A stretch of DNA of 33,806 nucleotides from DATLYB01 sp964502525 (GCA_964502525.1 CAZCXH010000038.1:1-33806), one strand, 5' to 3'; positions 1 through 7,487 are shown, counted from the first letter of the stretch. A program made the numbers and translations. Notes: generated from the letters alone by a model not told the origin.

Positions 1-284
1 GGTTAAAGGTTTTAGACCTGAAATTTAACCCTCCGCGACAATTTGGTATGCACCCGAGTTCCCCCTCCGTTACCCTTTGTTATCGCGAGTTCCGCAGGGA
101 CTCTTGTGATTCCGGATAGGCAGAAGTCTTTCGACTTCGGTGCGGTTGAGCCTTTATTCAATCAACACAACCTTTAATAGTCCCTTTTCACCCCCAAGGT
201 TATCGCAAGTGTTCCGCAGGGACACTTGTGATTGGTGATAGTGGCGAGTCTTTCGACTCGCCTTGCTCAAAAGGGCAAACCGTC
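1..284. repeat. REP hairpin region with a RAYT 3' remnant
   Basis: No gene is seen. Two REP-like hairpin pairs are readable. Pair A (79-146) has an imperfect stem around a TTCCGCAGGGA centre, then GAAGTC-TTTC-GACTTC (123-138). Pair B (202-262) has ATCGCAAGTG (202-211) facing CACTTGTGAT (223-232), then GGCGAGTC-TTTC-GACTCGCC (243-262). Bases 79-192 are repeated almost exactly at 709-823. That copy includes the last codons of the intact transposase, so about 150-192 here is a remnant of a lost RAYT 3' end. At the very start, GGTTAAA (1-7) pairs with TTTAACC (24-30). Confidence 0.75.
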
Positions 285-505
285 TCATTCAATAAGAACT
301 ACATCCAACAACCCTTTCCCTCCAGCATAATCCCTGGCACTTGAATAACGATAATGTTTCAACTCATCAACCAACCCGGCAGAAACAGGATTGTTATGAA
401 TATAATCAAGCTTCTGCTCAATAAACTCATTCGTAATAAGTTCCTCCGGATGATTATCCTGCTGCCAAAACTGGAAATTGCGGTTATTTGGGTTGGCTTT
501 CCCTG
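285..505 (-). pseudogene. RAYT transposase fragment (C-terminal part)
   Basis: This minus-strand reading frame matches the C-terminal third of the intact RAYT at 784-1335. It shares the NPNNRNFQFWQQDNHPEELI block, the catalytic-tyrosine segment YIHNNPVSAGLV and the closing YRYSSARDYAGGKGLL segment. The N-terminal half with the HxH metal-binding motif is missing. Similarity stops near 505, where a different short palindrome, CAAGAT-TGC-ATCTTG, begins and is repeated close by. The fragment cannot encode an active Y1 nuclease. The frame extends a further 40 bases upstream, but that part is repeat DNA. Confidence 0.75.
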
Positions 506-603
506 GTCTCCCGCAAGATTGCATCTTGTGGGAACTATGTGGCAAGATTGCATCTTCCTGCGCAGGCAGTGATTGATTAAATTGGCAGGAAAATTTATCG
601 GCT

Positions 604-706
604 ATGAGCCGCAGCTACAAATTCCGCGATCAGGAAAGATTATATTTCGTTTCGTTTGCAACCATCAACTGGATTGATGTTTTCATCCGAAGAGTTTATA
701 AGCGCT
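604..706 (+). pseudogene. RAYT transposase fragment (N-terminal part)
   Basis: This plus-strand ATG frame encodes about 34 residues, beginning MSRSYKFRDQERLYFVSFAT and ending in NWIDVFIRRVYK. It is clearly homologous to the first 32 residues of the intact RAYT (MSSAYKFSNPDGVYFLSTAT, then VQWVDVFIRPVY). Homology ends at about 706, exactly where a REP element starts (709). The frame runs on to 807 only by reading through the REP, so the longer frame is not a real protein. It points the opposite way to the C-terminal fragment at 285-505. Confidence 0.7.
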
Positions 707-708
707 CC

Positions 709-776
709 GTTATCGCAAGTTCCGCAGGGACTCTTGTGATTCCGGATAGGCAGAAGTCTTTCGACTTCGGTGCGGT
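709..776. repeat. REP hairpin pair C
   Basis: This is the second copy of the 79-146 element. It contains the TTCCGCAGGGACTCTTGTGAT arm, then GAAGTC (753-758), TTTC loop, GACTTC (763-768). It abuts the stop codon of the intact RAYT (784) and could also serve as its 3' hairpin. The direct repeat with 79-192 continues into the transposase 3' end to about 823. Confidence 0.75.
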
Positions 777-783
777 TGAGCCT

Positions 784-1335
784 TTATTCAATCAACACAA
801 CCTTTAATAATCCCTTTCCACCCGCATAATCACATGCGCTTGAATAGCGATAGTGTTGCGGTTCGGCAACAAGTCCAGCCTGCACCGGATTATTGTGCAA
901 ATAACTCAGTTTCTGGTCATTAAACACATTGCTGATTAATTCTTCAGGATGATTGTCTTGTTGCCAGAACTGAAAGTTTTTGTTGTTCGGGTTATCCTTC
1001 CCTGCTTGTTTGAAAATCCACAGCATCCAATTTCTTCTACTTTCGGTTGGTTCATCTTGAATTGCTTTGAGCAAAGTGCCTGAAGTAAACTTTTTAAAAC
1101 CACGCAGGATTTCTTCCAGCCGCAGTTTGCCTTTTCTGGAAACAATCAAATGGAGATGACTGCTCATCAAACACCACGCGTGAATGACAAGTCCTTTCTG
1201 CTGCTGACAGTGGTGAAGGCTTTCAATGAGCCTGTCAGCGTAAACCGGGCGGATGAACACATCCACCCACTGCACGGTCGCGGTAGAAAGAAAGTAAACT
1301 CCATCAGGGTTAGAAAACTTGTAAGCTGAACTCAT
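784..1335 (-). CDS. REP-associated tyrosine transposase (RAYT, IS200/IS605-like)
   Basis: This 183-residue protein is a Y1-type single-strand nuclease of the TnpA_REP family, which cuts or copies REP hairpins. Visible hallmarks are the metal-binding HLH at 60-62 within CLMSSHLHLIVS, the catalytic tyrosine Y145 in the YLHNNPVQAGLV motif, and the YRYSSACDYAGGKG C-terminal segment typical of RAYTs. Length is in the normal family range and the frame is intact, so it may be active. It is flanked by REPs in opposite orientation (709-776 after the stop, 1391-1450 before the start), which is the usual RAYT setting. The ATG at 1335 is chosen because the N-terminus matches the related fragment at 604. 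Confidence 0.92.
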   Translation of the reverse strand: MSSAYKFSNPDGVYFLSTATVQWVDVFIRPVYADRLIESLHHCQQQKGLVIHAWCLMSSHLHLIVSRKGKLRLEEILRGFKKFTSGTLLKAIQDEPTESRRNWMLWIFKQAGKDNPNNKNFQFWQQDNHPEELISNVFNDQKLSYLHNNPVQAGLVAEPQHYRYSSACDYAGGKGLLKVVLIE

Positions 1336-1390
1336 ACAAATTTTTTACCTTTAAGATAAAGAAAAAATTGAGTGAGGTGCGCATTTAAAC

Positions 1391-1453
1391 AGGAGGTCGA
1401 AAGACCTCCTTCCATCCAACGTCACAAGAGTCCCTGCGGAACCTTGCGACAAC
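1391..1453. repeat. REP hairpin pair D (inverted orientation)
   Basis: AGGAGGTC (1391-1398), GAAA loop, GACCTCCT (1403-1410) is followed by GTCACAAGAG...CTTGCGAC (1421-1450). This is the reverse complement of the arrangement at 79-146 and 709-776. The stem sequence differs from the other copies but remains fully paired. It lies 55 bases before the RAYT start codon. Confidence 0.75.
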
Positions 1454-1654
1454 CGGGGGGATTACGGATTTAGGTTTGTCCTTCCAGCAACGAGGCCAAA
1501 AGAAAATAAAGTTCCATGGTCATATTTGCTTTTTATTGCCCTCGCACGGAAGTCCAAAGACTTCTGCCAATCTCACCCCACGAGTGTGCCATGCTCAAAG
1601 CCCACGCAGAACACTCGCGGGAACGGAAATTTTGGAAAATATGAAAATGAGAAG
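1454..1654. repeat. Degenerate REP-like element; no gene
   Basis: GAAGTC (1549-1554), loop CAAA, GACTTC (1559-1564) resembles the second REP hairpin with one loop change. It is followed by CGAGTGT and, further on, ACACTCG, which resembles a longer version of the first hairpin. Open frames crossing this stretch are probably not coding. Confidence 0.45.
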
Positions 1655-1825
1655 ATGATCGCTCTTGCAAAGAAAAAACTGAAGATGAGCGATGTGAAGA
1701 AAGCGATGAAGATGATCCGCGAAAACGGGAAACCTTACGCGCTCACCATTCCGATGGGGAAGGAAACGGTGAAGAGCATCCTGCTGGAGAAAAAGAAAAA
1801 AGTGGAAGCGCAGTTGAATTCCTGA
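1655..1825 (+). CDS. Short lysine-rich hypothetical protein or gene remnant
   Basis: The frame from the ATG at 1655 gives 56 residues starting MIALAKKKLKMSDVKKAMKM and ending KKKKVEAQLNS. It is rich in lysine and likely helical. I do not recognise the family. The frame is open further upstream to 1526, but that part overlaps a REP-like hairpin. It could be the surviving 3' end of a gene broken by REP insertion, or a chance frame. It ends 128 bases before the riboswitch. Confidence 0.3.
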   Translation: MIALAKKKLKMSDVKKAMKMIRENGKPYALTIPMGKETVKSILLEKKKKVEAQLNS

Positions 1826-1953
1826 AGCCTGTTGAGCCGCAAACGGAGCGGAGAAATATGCCGGTTAAGTGGTTGTGAAAAGACTATGCAAGTGCGGATT
1901 TGGAAATCTATCAGAAACACTGTTATATTTGCGCCCTGTTCTTTTAAACGTTG

Positions 1954-2087
1954 CTTATCCAGAAAGGTGGAGGGAAAGGCCCTTCGAAACCTTAGCAACC
2001 CTTGATTGAGTTGAAAGTTTAGAATCTAAAGTTTAATTCAGTTGAGAAGGTGCTAATTCCTGTCCCGAGTATTCGGGAACAGATAAG
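1954..2087 (+). ncRNA. SAM-I (S-box) riboswitch aptamer
   Basis: The order and spacing of conserved S-box blocks are clear. P1 5' strand CTTATC is at 1954-1959, then AGAAAGGTGGAGGGA, GGCCC and GAAACC with GCAACC near 1994-2000, then AAGGTGCTAATTCC (2047-2060), a small hairpin TCCCGAGTATTCGGGA, and the P1 3' strand GATAAG (2082-2087). Known function: binding S-adenosylmethionine stabilises P1 and represses methionine biosynthesis genes. The downstream gene is a trans-sulfuration enzyme, as expected. The P3-side loop is AT-rich and repeats an AGTTTAGAATCTAAAGTTTA-like palindrome. Confidence 0.93.
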
Positions 2088-2130
2088 TCAAGATTATTGA
2101 AAGTTCCGCATCTGTTGCGGTCAAATCTTC

Positions 2131-2169
2131 AAATCTCTTCTGACTTATCGGGAGAGATTTTTTTGTTTT
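2131..2169 (+). terminator. Riboswitch expression platform: intrinsic terminator
   Basis: AAATCTCT (2131-2138) pairs with AGAGATTT (2153-2160), followed by TTTTGTTTT. The loop contains TGACTTATC (2141-2149), the exact complement of GATAAGTCA (2082-2090), which includes the aptamer P1 3' strand. GATAAG can therefore pair either with CTTATC at 1954 (ligand-bound, terminator free to form) or with the terminator loop (antiterminated). This indicates a transcriptional OFF switch. Confidence 0.85.
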
Positions 2170-2180
2170 AGGACTTTTCA

Positions 2181-2215
2181 TTCTCCCTCTCCTTAAGAAG
2201 AGGGTGGGGGTGAGG
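2181..2215. repeat. Short GC-rich hairpin in the leader
   Basis: CCCTCT and AGAGGG enclose CCTTAAGA, followed by a TGGGGGTGAGG tail. Similar pieces recur near 10300, 29465, 31110 and 31420, so this looks like a dispersed intergenic repeat sitting between the riboswitch terminator and the gene. Confidence 0.5.
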
Positions 2216-2250
2216 TCGAGTTTCTTCCCGATACCTTCCTTCATAAGCTT

Positions 2251-2313
2251 CTAATATCTAATATCTAATATATAATATCTAAAGTCTAAAGTCTAAAATC
2301 TAAAATCTTATTT
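2251..2313. repeat. Heptanucleotide tandem repeat in the 5' leader
   Basis: Nine consecutive 7-base units precede the start codon: CTAATAT three times, ATAATAT, CTAAAGT twice, CTAAAAT twice, CTTATTT. The start codon follows five bases later at 2319. The array lies downstream of the riboswitch terminator, in what would be the ribosome-loading region of the mRNA. Confidence 0.9.
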
Positions 2314-2318
2314 CTACC

Positions 2319-3524
2319 ATGAGGGAAGAAACAAAAATTTTACAAGCGATTCCAATTAACGAACTGACGGGTGCCGTATCCACGCCCATCTATCAAACCG
2401 CCACATTTGTGCATGAATTGCCTGGTATCACCAAAGGGTTTGACTATTCGCGCACGAACAATCCAACGCGTCAGGTTCTTGAGAACCTGCTGGCTGAGTT
2501 GGAAGGCGGTCACTCCGGTTATGCTTTTGCCAGCGGTGTTGCTGCTATTGATGCGGTGCTCAAACTGTTGCGGGCAGGCGATGAAATTATTGCTGTTGAT
2601 GACATTTATGGCGGCACATTCCGGCTATTCTCAAAAATTTATGACCGCTTCAATATTAAAGTCAATTACATTGACACTACCGATATCGAAACCGTGCGGA
2701 CCGCGGTTAGTGAAAAGACTAAATTGGTTTGGTTGGAAACTCCAACTAATCCAACTCTTAAAATATCCGACATCAGGGCTATCGCTGAAATAGCTCACAG
2801 GGCAGGCGCGTTGCTGGTGGTGGATAATACGTTTGCTTCACCGGCTTTGCAAAAACCTATCCAACTGGGAGCAGACATTGTGGTGCATAGCGTCACCAAA
2901 TACCTTGCCGGTCATTGTGATGTGATTGCAGGTGCGGTGGTTGTCAATTCTGAAGAACTTGCCAATGAAATCAAATTCATCCAAAATGCTACCGGGGGAA
3001 TTCTCGGTCCGTTCGATTCATGGCTCACCATCAGGGGAATTGAAACCCTTGCGCTCCGCATTGAGAGAAGCTGCGAGAATGCTTTGAAGATTGCGCGTTT
3101 TCTTGAAAATCACGAAGCAGTGGCGCAGGTAAATTATCCGGGACTGAAATTGCATCCCAACCACGAATTGGCAAAGAGCCAGCAGAGATTTTTCGGAGGT
3201 GTCATTTCGTTCACGCTGAAAAGCGGGAGCGTGGATGATGCAATTCAGTTCGTGTCCCGCACTGCGTTGTTTAATCTTACCGACAGTGTTGGCGGAGTGA
3301 AAAGCTCTGTCAGCCATCCGGTTTCCATGTCGCACAAAGCGATGACGGCTGAAGCGCGGGAAAAGGCGGGAATCAGCGATTCACTGATTCGGTTATCTGT
3401 TGGTATCGAACATGTAGATGATTTGATAGATGATTTGGAGGAGGCTTTTGGAAGAATTAACCGAAAGTCAACCGTCATCGCGAGCACTGAGTCAGGCGTA
3501 TCAATCCCCTTGGAATCGCAATAA
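2319..3524 (+). CDS. PLP-dependent trans-sulfuration enzyme (cystathionine gamma-synthase/lyase or O-acylhomoserine sulfhydrylase type)
   Basis: This 401-residue Cys/Met-metabolism fold-type I PLP enzyme shows the family features: TGAVSTPIYQTATF (17-30), YSRTNNPT (43-50), the ASGVAAI turn (71-77), DDIYGGT with Y98, the PLP-contact DN pair (169-170), and the Schiff-base lysine K194 in SVTKYLAGH. The late block LIRLSVGIEHVDDLIDDLEEAF is also present. Known reactions use O-acetyl- or O-succinylhomoserine with cysteine or sulfide, or cleave cystathionine; sequence reading alone cannot decide between them. The SAM-I riboswitch upstream argues for a biosynthetic role toward methionine. Homoserine dehydrogenase follows 65 bases later, probably in one operon. 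The last 18 or so residues overlap a repeat-like hairpin and exceed the usual family end. Confidence 0.92.
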   Translation: MREETKILQAIPINELTGAVSTPIYQTATFVHELPGITKGFDYSRTNNPTRQVLENLLAELEGGHSGYAFASGVAAIDAVLKLLRAGDEIIAVDDIYGGTFRLFSKIYDRFNIKVNYIDTTDIETVRTAVSEKTKLVWLETPTNPTLKISDIRAIAEIAHRAGALLVVDNTFASPALQKPIQLGADIVVHSVTKYLAGHCDVIAGAVVVNSEELANEIKFIQNATGGILGPFDSWLTIRGIETLALRIERSCENALKIARFLENHEAVAQVNYPGLKLHPNHELAKSQQRFFGGVISFTLKSGSVDDAIQFVSRTALFNLTDSVGGVKSSVSHPVSMSHKAMTAEAREKAGISDSLIRLSVGIEHVDDLIDDLEEAFGRINRKSTVIASTESGVSIPLESQ

Positions 3525-3557
3525 GCAAGGGATTGCTTCGGCAGCCCTTCCTCGCGA
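3478..3557. repeat. Nested hairpin repeat across the gene junction
   Basis: Outer arms TCGCGAG (3478-3484) and CTCGCGA (3551-3557) enclose inner arms CAATCCCCTTG (3502-3512) and CAAGGGATTG (3526-3535), which pair with one bulge. The stop codon of the PLP enzyme (3522-3524) is in the inner loop. The sequence resembles a common Bacteroidota dispersed repeat and here supplies the C-terminal tail of the enzyme plus most of the spacer. Confidence 0.6.
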
Positions 3558-3589
3558 AGAAGCATTATGATAATCAGAAAACAATAGAC

Positions 3590-4798
3590 ATGACAATCTC
3601 AAAATCCCAGGAATCCCCAAAATCACGGTCACACATCAACCTCGGCATCTTCGGATTCGGAGTGGTGGGGCAGGGGCTTTACCGCGTGCTGAATCAAACG
3701 AAGGGCATCCGTGCCACCGTTAAAAAAATCTGCATCAAACACCCGGACAAATCCCGCCCGATTGATGCAAGGTATTTCACCACGGAGCGGGATGAAATTT
3801 TGAATGATCCGGAAATCAATGTAGTGGTTGAACTGATTGACGATGCCGATGCCGCCTTTGAAATAGCGAGCGAAGCATTGAAGCGCGGCAAGGGCGTTGT
3901 TTCAGCCAGCAAGAAAATGATTGCCCGACATCTCCCCGAACTTTTTGAATTGCAGAAAAAATATAAAGCGCCCTTTCTGTATGAAGCAGCGGTTTGCGCC
4001 AGCATTCCCATCATCCGCAACCTCGAAGAATATTATGACAATGACTTGCTGAAATCGGTTGAGGGAATCATCAATGGCTCAACGAACTACATTCTTACAA
4101 AACTCTTCGAGGGAAACAAAAGTTATGAAGAGGCTTTGAAAGAAGCGCAGATCAACGGGTTTGCAGAATCCGATCCCTCATCAGACGTGGAAGGTTTTGA
4201 TGCTAAATACAAACTGTGCATTATTCTGCTGCACTCTTTCGGCTTGTTCGCGAAGCACGAGGATGTCTTTAATTACGGCATCACGCGCATTAACGAATTC
4301 GATATCAACTTCGCCAAACAGCGTGGACATAAAATAAAACTTATCGCTAGATGCAGGCAGGAGGATAATGGGGTTTCTGCTTTTATCCTCCCGAAATTCA
4401 TGAACGGCAACAGCCGCCTCACAAGCATTGATGAAGAATACAACGGAGTGGTTGTTGAAAGCGCGTTTTCAGAGAATCAGGTGTTTATCGGCAAAGGGGC
4501 GGGCGGGAATCCTACGGGTTCAGCGGTGCTGTCGGATATTTCAGCGCTTACTTACGACTATAAATACGAGTACAAGAAACTGCATCAGCAAAATGGCATT
4601 TCTTTGAAGGACAGCATTCCGCTGGAAGTATATGTGCGCTACAGCGATCGCGACAAAATCGGTTCAGCCGATTTCAGCATCCGGGAACGGTACGAATCCG
4701 ACTCTTTCAATTATCTCATCGGTACAACTACGCTTGCCCAATTAAAAAAGTCAAATTGGATTCACAGCAAAGAGGTGAGCGTGATATTGATGAATTGA
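3590..4798 (+). CDS. hom: Homoserine dehydrogenase
   Basis: This 402-residue protein reduces aspartate semialdehyde to homoserine with NAD(P)H, the branch point to threonine and methionine. The Rossmann motif GFGVVGQG lies at 22-29. The SASKK segment is at 105-109, and NGSTNYIL (162-169) begins the catalytic domain. FAESDPSSDVEGFDAKYKL (191-209) carries the D204/K208 pair matching the catalytic Asp/Lys of the family. No ACT domain can be recognised at the C-terminus, so it is the short form, probably without threonine feedback through ACT. A TTG in frame at 3533 would add 19 residues, but that part is repeat hairpin DNA; ATG 3590, just before the conserved region, is preferred. It probably shares the SAM-controlled transcript. 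Confidence 0.92.
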   Translation: MTISKSQESPKSRSHINLGIFGFGVVGQGLYRVLNQTKGIRATVKKICIKHPDKSRPIDARYFTTERDEILNDPEINVVVELIDDADAAFEIASEALKRGKGVVSASKKMIARHLPELFELQKKYKAPFLYEAAVCASIPIIRNLEEYYDNDLLKSVEGIINGSTNYILTKLFEGNKSYEEALKEAQINGFAESDPSSDVEGFDAKYKLCIILLHSFGLFAKHEDVFNYGITRINEFDINFAKQRGHKIKLIARCRQEDNGVSAFILPKFMNGNSRLTSIDEEYNGVVVESAFSENQVFIGKGAGGNPTGSAVLSDISALTYDYKYEYKKLHQQNGISLKDSIPLEVYVRYSDRDKIGSADFSIRERYESDSFNYLIGTTTLAQLKKSNWIHSKEVSVILMN

Positions 4799-4801
4799 AC
4801 A

Positions 4802-5087
4802 CCGCCTTCTGTTTTGATAGCATCGCCTGCTTGTTCGGGTGCACGGCAAATTCAAAGACCGCGATTGGGGTAAAATACCGCCTCTAACTTTCTGAACAAG
4901 GTTTGACAACTTTCCGAAAGTTGTCAAACCTGAAAACAGGCGCTTTTTATCCGGGATAAGGAAAGCAGCCAGGGCGCCTTCTCCTTTGGAGAGAGGGGGA
5001 AGAGGCTATGAAGCGAAAATTTGTCGCCCGCCTGCCTGTTCAGGCAATTAGCCTGACAAGCCTGATTCATTTACATTTGCTGTTGAA
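4802..5087. repeat. Intergenic region with a long palindrome
   Basis: No gene is seen. A nearly perfect palindrome occupies 4900-4930: 15-base arms GGTTTGACAACTTTC and GAAAGTTGTCAAACC around a single C. It lies 100 bases after the homoserine dehydrogenase stop and could terminate transcription, although there is no immediate T-run. Upstream, ACGGCAAATTCAAAGACCGCG (4851-4871) shares a block in inverted orientation with 29550-29575. Downstream, GCGAAAATTTGTCGC (5013-5027) recurs at 31617. These are dispersed repeats. Confidence 0.6.
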
Positions 5088-7487
5088 GTGAAAAAAGGAA
5101 AGGAAAAATTTTTCAGCCCTGCAAATACCGGTTTCCTCGTTGTTTTGACGGGTGCCATTTCATTTCTTCTTTATGCCAACACCATTCCCAATTTTTACAA
5201 CCTTGATGACGAGCTTATTACCGAAAATCACATCTTAACTGACAACAGTTTCTCCACTTTCAAAAAAATATTTACGGAGCCGTACTACAAGGATCGCGCT
5301 GGAAACAGGTATGAATACAGGCCGGTAGTGCTGGTGTCTTACTTTTTCGAATTCATGTTGTTCGGGCGCAATCCTCATGTAAGCCACTTTTTTAACGTGC
5401 TGCTATTTTCAGCAAGCTGCATGATGCTGCTCCATTTATTGTTATTGCTCTTCAAAGATTTTGTTCCGCTGACCGGGCAGGACAAATCTTTAATGAGGAA
5501 ACAACAGCAGGAAGCAGCGGGCTGGCTGATGGGGATGCCTCCTTACGTGGTGATTTCTTTGTCAATCGCGCTGTTGTTTGCGGTGCATCCGATACATACG
5601 GAAGTAGTGGCATCTATCAAAAACAGGGATGAGATTTTATCGCTTCTTTTTGCGCTAACGTCCTGGTTTTTTGCTTTAAGATATATTGATTCAAAAAAAC
5701 TTCCATTTTACCTGCTGTTCCTGCTGTTTTTTGTTGTCGGCTTGTTTTCCAAGCAAACCAGCATCACGTTCTCTATCCTCATTCCTGTTTCCATTCTTTT
5801 GTTCCGGCAGGTGTCGCTTAAAATTTTTCTGTTGCTGGCGCTTCCGATGGTTTTAATATCCATCATATTCTCACCGATCTTCCTTTTGTACAAAAAAGCC
5901 GCGTTGTTTTTTGCGCAGCTTTTGTTGTTGATCATGCTCTATTATTTGCTCGCGCAAAGAGAGGCGCTCCGTAACAGGGTTTTGAATTTGTATATTGGAA
6001 TTATTTCATCAGTAAAAAAAGTGCGAACCGCCATCACCCGGTATGCCGGCAAGTTGAAAGTTTCGGGGCGGGCCAGATCGCGAACCGCTGTTGCAACGGT
6101 GACTGCTTTGATAATTATTGCCGGAGCGGTTTCCGGTGTGAAATATCTAATGACGGAAAAAGCTGATGAGATTGCGAAGGCGAAGTGGAACGTGCAGGAC
6201 AAAATACAAGACTTCAATGAACTGCAGGTGGTGCCGGCACTGCAAACCCCCGCTCCGGCTATCGTTCCTATTGCGGGACGAAGGTTGAACTATGTGGAGA
6301 TACCCCTTTTGTATGAGGAAAACACTTTCATCAAACTGGGAACCTCAATTTACGTGCTTGGGAATTATCTGAAGCTGATGCTCATCCCTTATCCCTTGAG
6401 GTTTTACTACGGATATGGCCAGGTGCCGCTCGTTACTTTGAGCAACACATCTGCAATGTTATCCCTCTTGATTTATGCGGTGCTTGGCATATTAATGCTT
6501 TATCTCCTGATTGTCAGGCGGCATCTCATTGCTGCTTTCGGCTTGCTTTTTTTTATAGTCGCCATCATTCCGCTTTCAAACATCCTCACGCCCATTGCCG
6601 GAATTATGGCGGAGCGGTTGGCTTATGCCTCATCGCTGGGATACTGCATCGCCTTTGCTTATGGAATTCTGTTTCCGCATTTCTATCCATCGAAAAGAGT
6701 TTTCGGGTTTGAATCGGGAAAAGTTGCCCGCGGTTGCCTTATCCTGTTCGGAATAATCCTTGCTGCTTACGCGGTAATGACCGTTCATAGAAATTTTTTA
6801 TGGAAAGACCACATCATGCTCATGAGGCACGACATAAAATACATGCAGGGCTCAGCGCGCGGACATCATCTGTATGCATCGCACCTCGCGGTGAAGGCTT
6901 CGGAAAATAAGCAGTACCAGCTTCCTGAAAATGTAAAGATTCTGAAGGAAGCCCTCGTGCATTTCAGGAAAACCATGGAGATATATCCCAACTTTCCAAA
7001 TGTGTGGTATGATATGGCCAAGGTGCGCGTGCTGCTGGGTGACAACAAGGCCGCGATAGAGGCTTATGCCGCATCGGTGAAAAAAGATACGCTCAATGCT
7101 TCTCCGAGCTTTGAGATGGGAGTGGTGCTGGAAAAAGAAAACCGCTTAAGCGAGGCGGAAAGCGCTTATAAACTTGCCATAAAAAGGGATTCCGTTTTCA
7201 AAGAAGCGTATATCAACCTCAGCTATTTGTACTACAGGCAGGCAAGGTACCAGGAATCTATCGCTGTTAACTTAACCGCGCTTGAACATTTGCCGAAAAC
7301 TTACGAGATCTACGTGAATCTGGGAAGAACCTATTTGATGATCCAGAACACACCGGTGGCTCTGGCTTACCTTGAGAAAGCCATGGCGATCAACCATTCC
7401 GACAAATCAATAACGAATATGATGGCGGAGCTGTACGCGCAGTTGGGGAACATGGAGAGGGCGGAGTATTACAGAAGATTAAAGTGA
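5088..7487 (+). CDS. TMTC-like GT-C membrane glycosyltransferase with TPR repeats (paralog 1)
   Basis: This 799-residue protein has many membrane segments followed by C-terminal tetratricopeptide repeats from about residue 620. The first periplasmic loop carries an acidic DDE (40-42) after NFYNL. It is followed by YEYRPVVLVSY, GRNPHVSHFFNVLLF and HPIHTEVVASIKNRDEILS (from H167), the pattern of TMTC-type protein O-mannosyltransferases and related PMT-fold enzymes. PYPLRFYYGYGQVPL and TVHRNFLWKDH also match the second paralog at 15165. GT-C enzymes move a sugar from a polyprenyl-phosphate donor at the outer membrane face. About 130 residues (roughly 270-400) including a charged stretch are extra relative to paralog 2. 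The start is GTG at 5088; no better ATG exists before the first membrane helix. Exact sugar and acceptor are unknown. Confidence 0.82.
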   Translation: MKKGKEKFFSPANTGFLVVLTGAISFLLYANTIPNFYNLDDELITENHILTDNSFSTFKKIFTEPYYKDRAGNRYEYRPVVLVSYFFEFMLFGRNPHVSHFFNVLLFSASCMMLLHLLLLLFKDFVPLTGQDKSLMRKQQQEAAGWLMGMPPYVVISLSIALLFAVHPIHTEVVASIKNRDEILSLLFALTSWFFALRYIDSKKLPFYLLFLLFFVVGLFSKQTSITFSILIPVSILLFRQVSLKIFLLLALPMVLISIIFSPIFLLYKKAALFFAQLLLLIMLYYLLAQREALRNRVLNLYIGIISSVKKVRTAITRYAGKLKVSGRARSRTAVATVTALIIIAGAVSGVKYLMTEKADEIAKAKWNVQDKIQDFNELQVVPALQTPAPAIVPIAGRRLNYVEIPLLYEENTFIKLGTSIYVLGNYLKLMLIPYPLRFYYGYGQVPLVTLSNTSAMLSLLIYAVLGILMLYLLIVRRHLIAAFGLLFFIVAIIPLSNILTPIAGIMAERLAYASSLGYCIAFAYGILFPHFYPSKRVFGFESGKVARGCLILFGIILAAYAVMTVHRNFLWKDHIMLMRHDIKYMQGSARGHHLYASHLAVKASENKQYQLPENVKILKEALVHFRKTMEIYPNFPNVWYDMAKVRVLLGDNKAAIEAYAASVKKDTLNASPSFEMGVVLEKENRLSEAESAYKLAIKRDSVFKEAYINLSYLYYRQARYQESIAVNLTALEHLPKTYEIYVNLGRTYLMIQNTPVALAYLEKAMAINHSDKSITNMMAELYAQLGNMERAEYYRRLK

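Noticed and set aside
604..807. A 67-residue complete protein
   Set aside because: Only the first 34 codons resemble RAYT; the rest is read-through of the REP element.
3533..3589. TTG start for homoserine dehydrogenase
   Set aside because: The extension is translated hairpin repeat; ATG 3590 directly precedes the conserved region.
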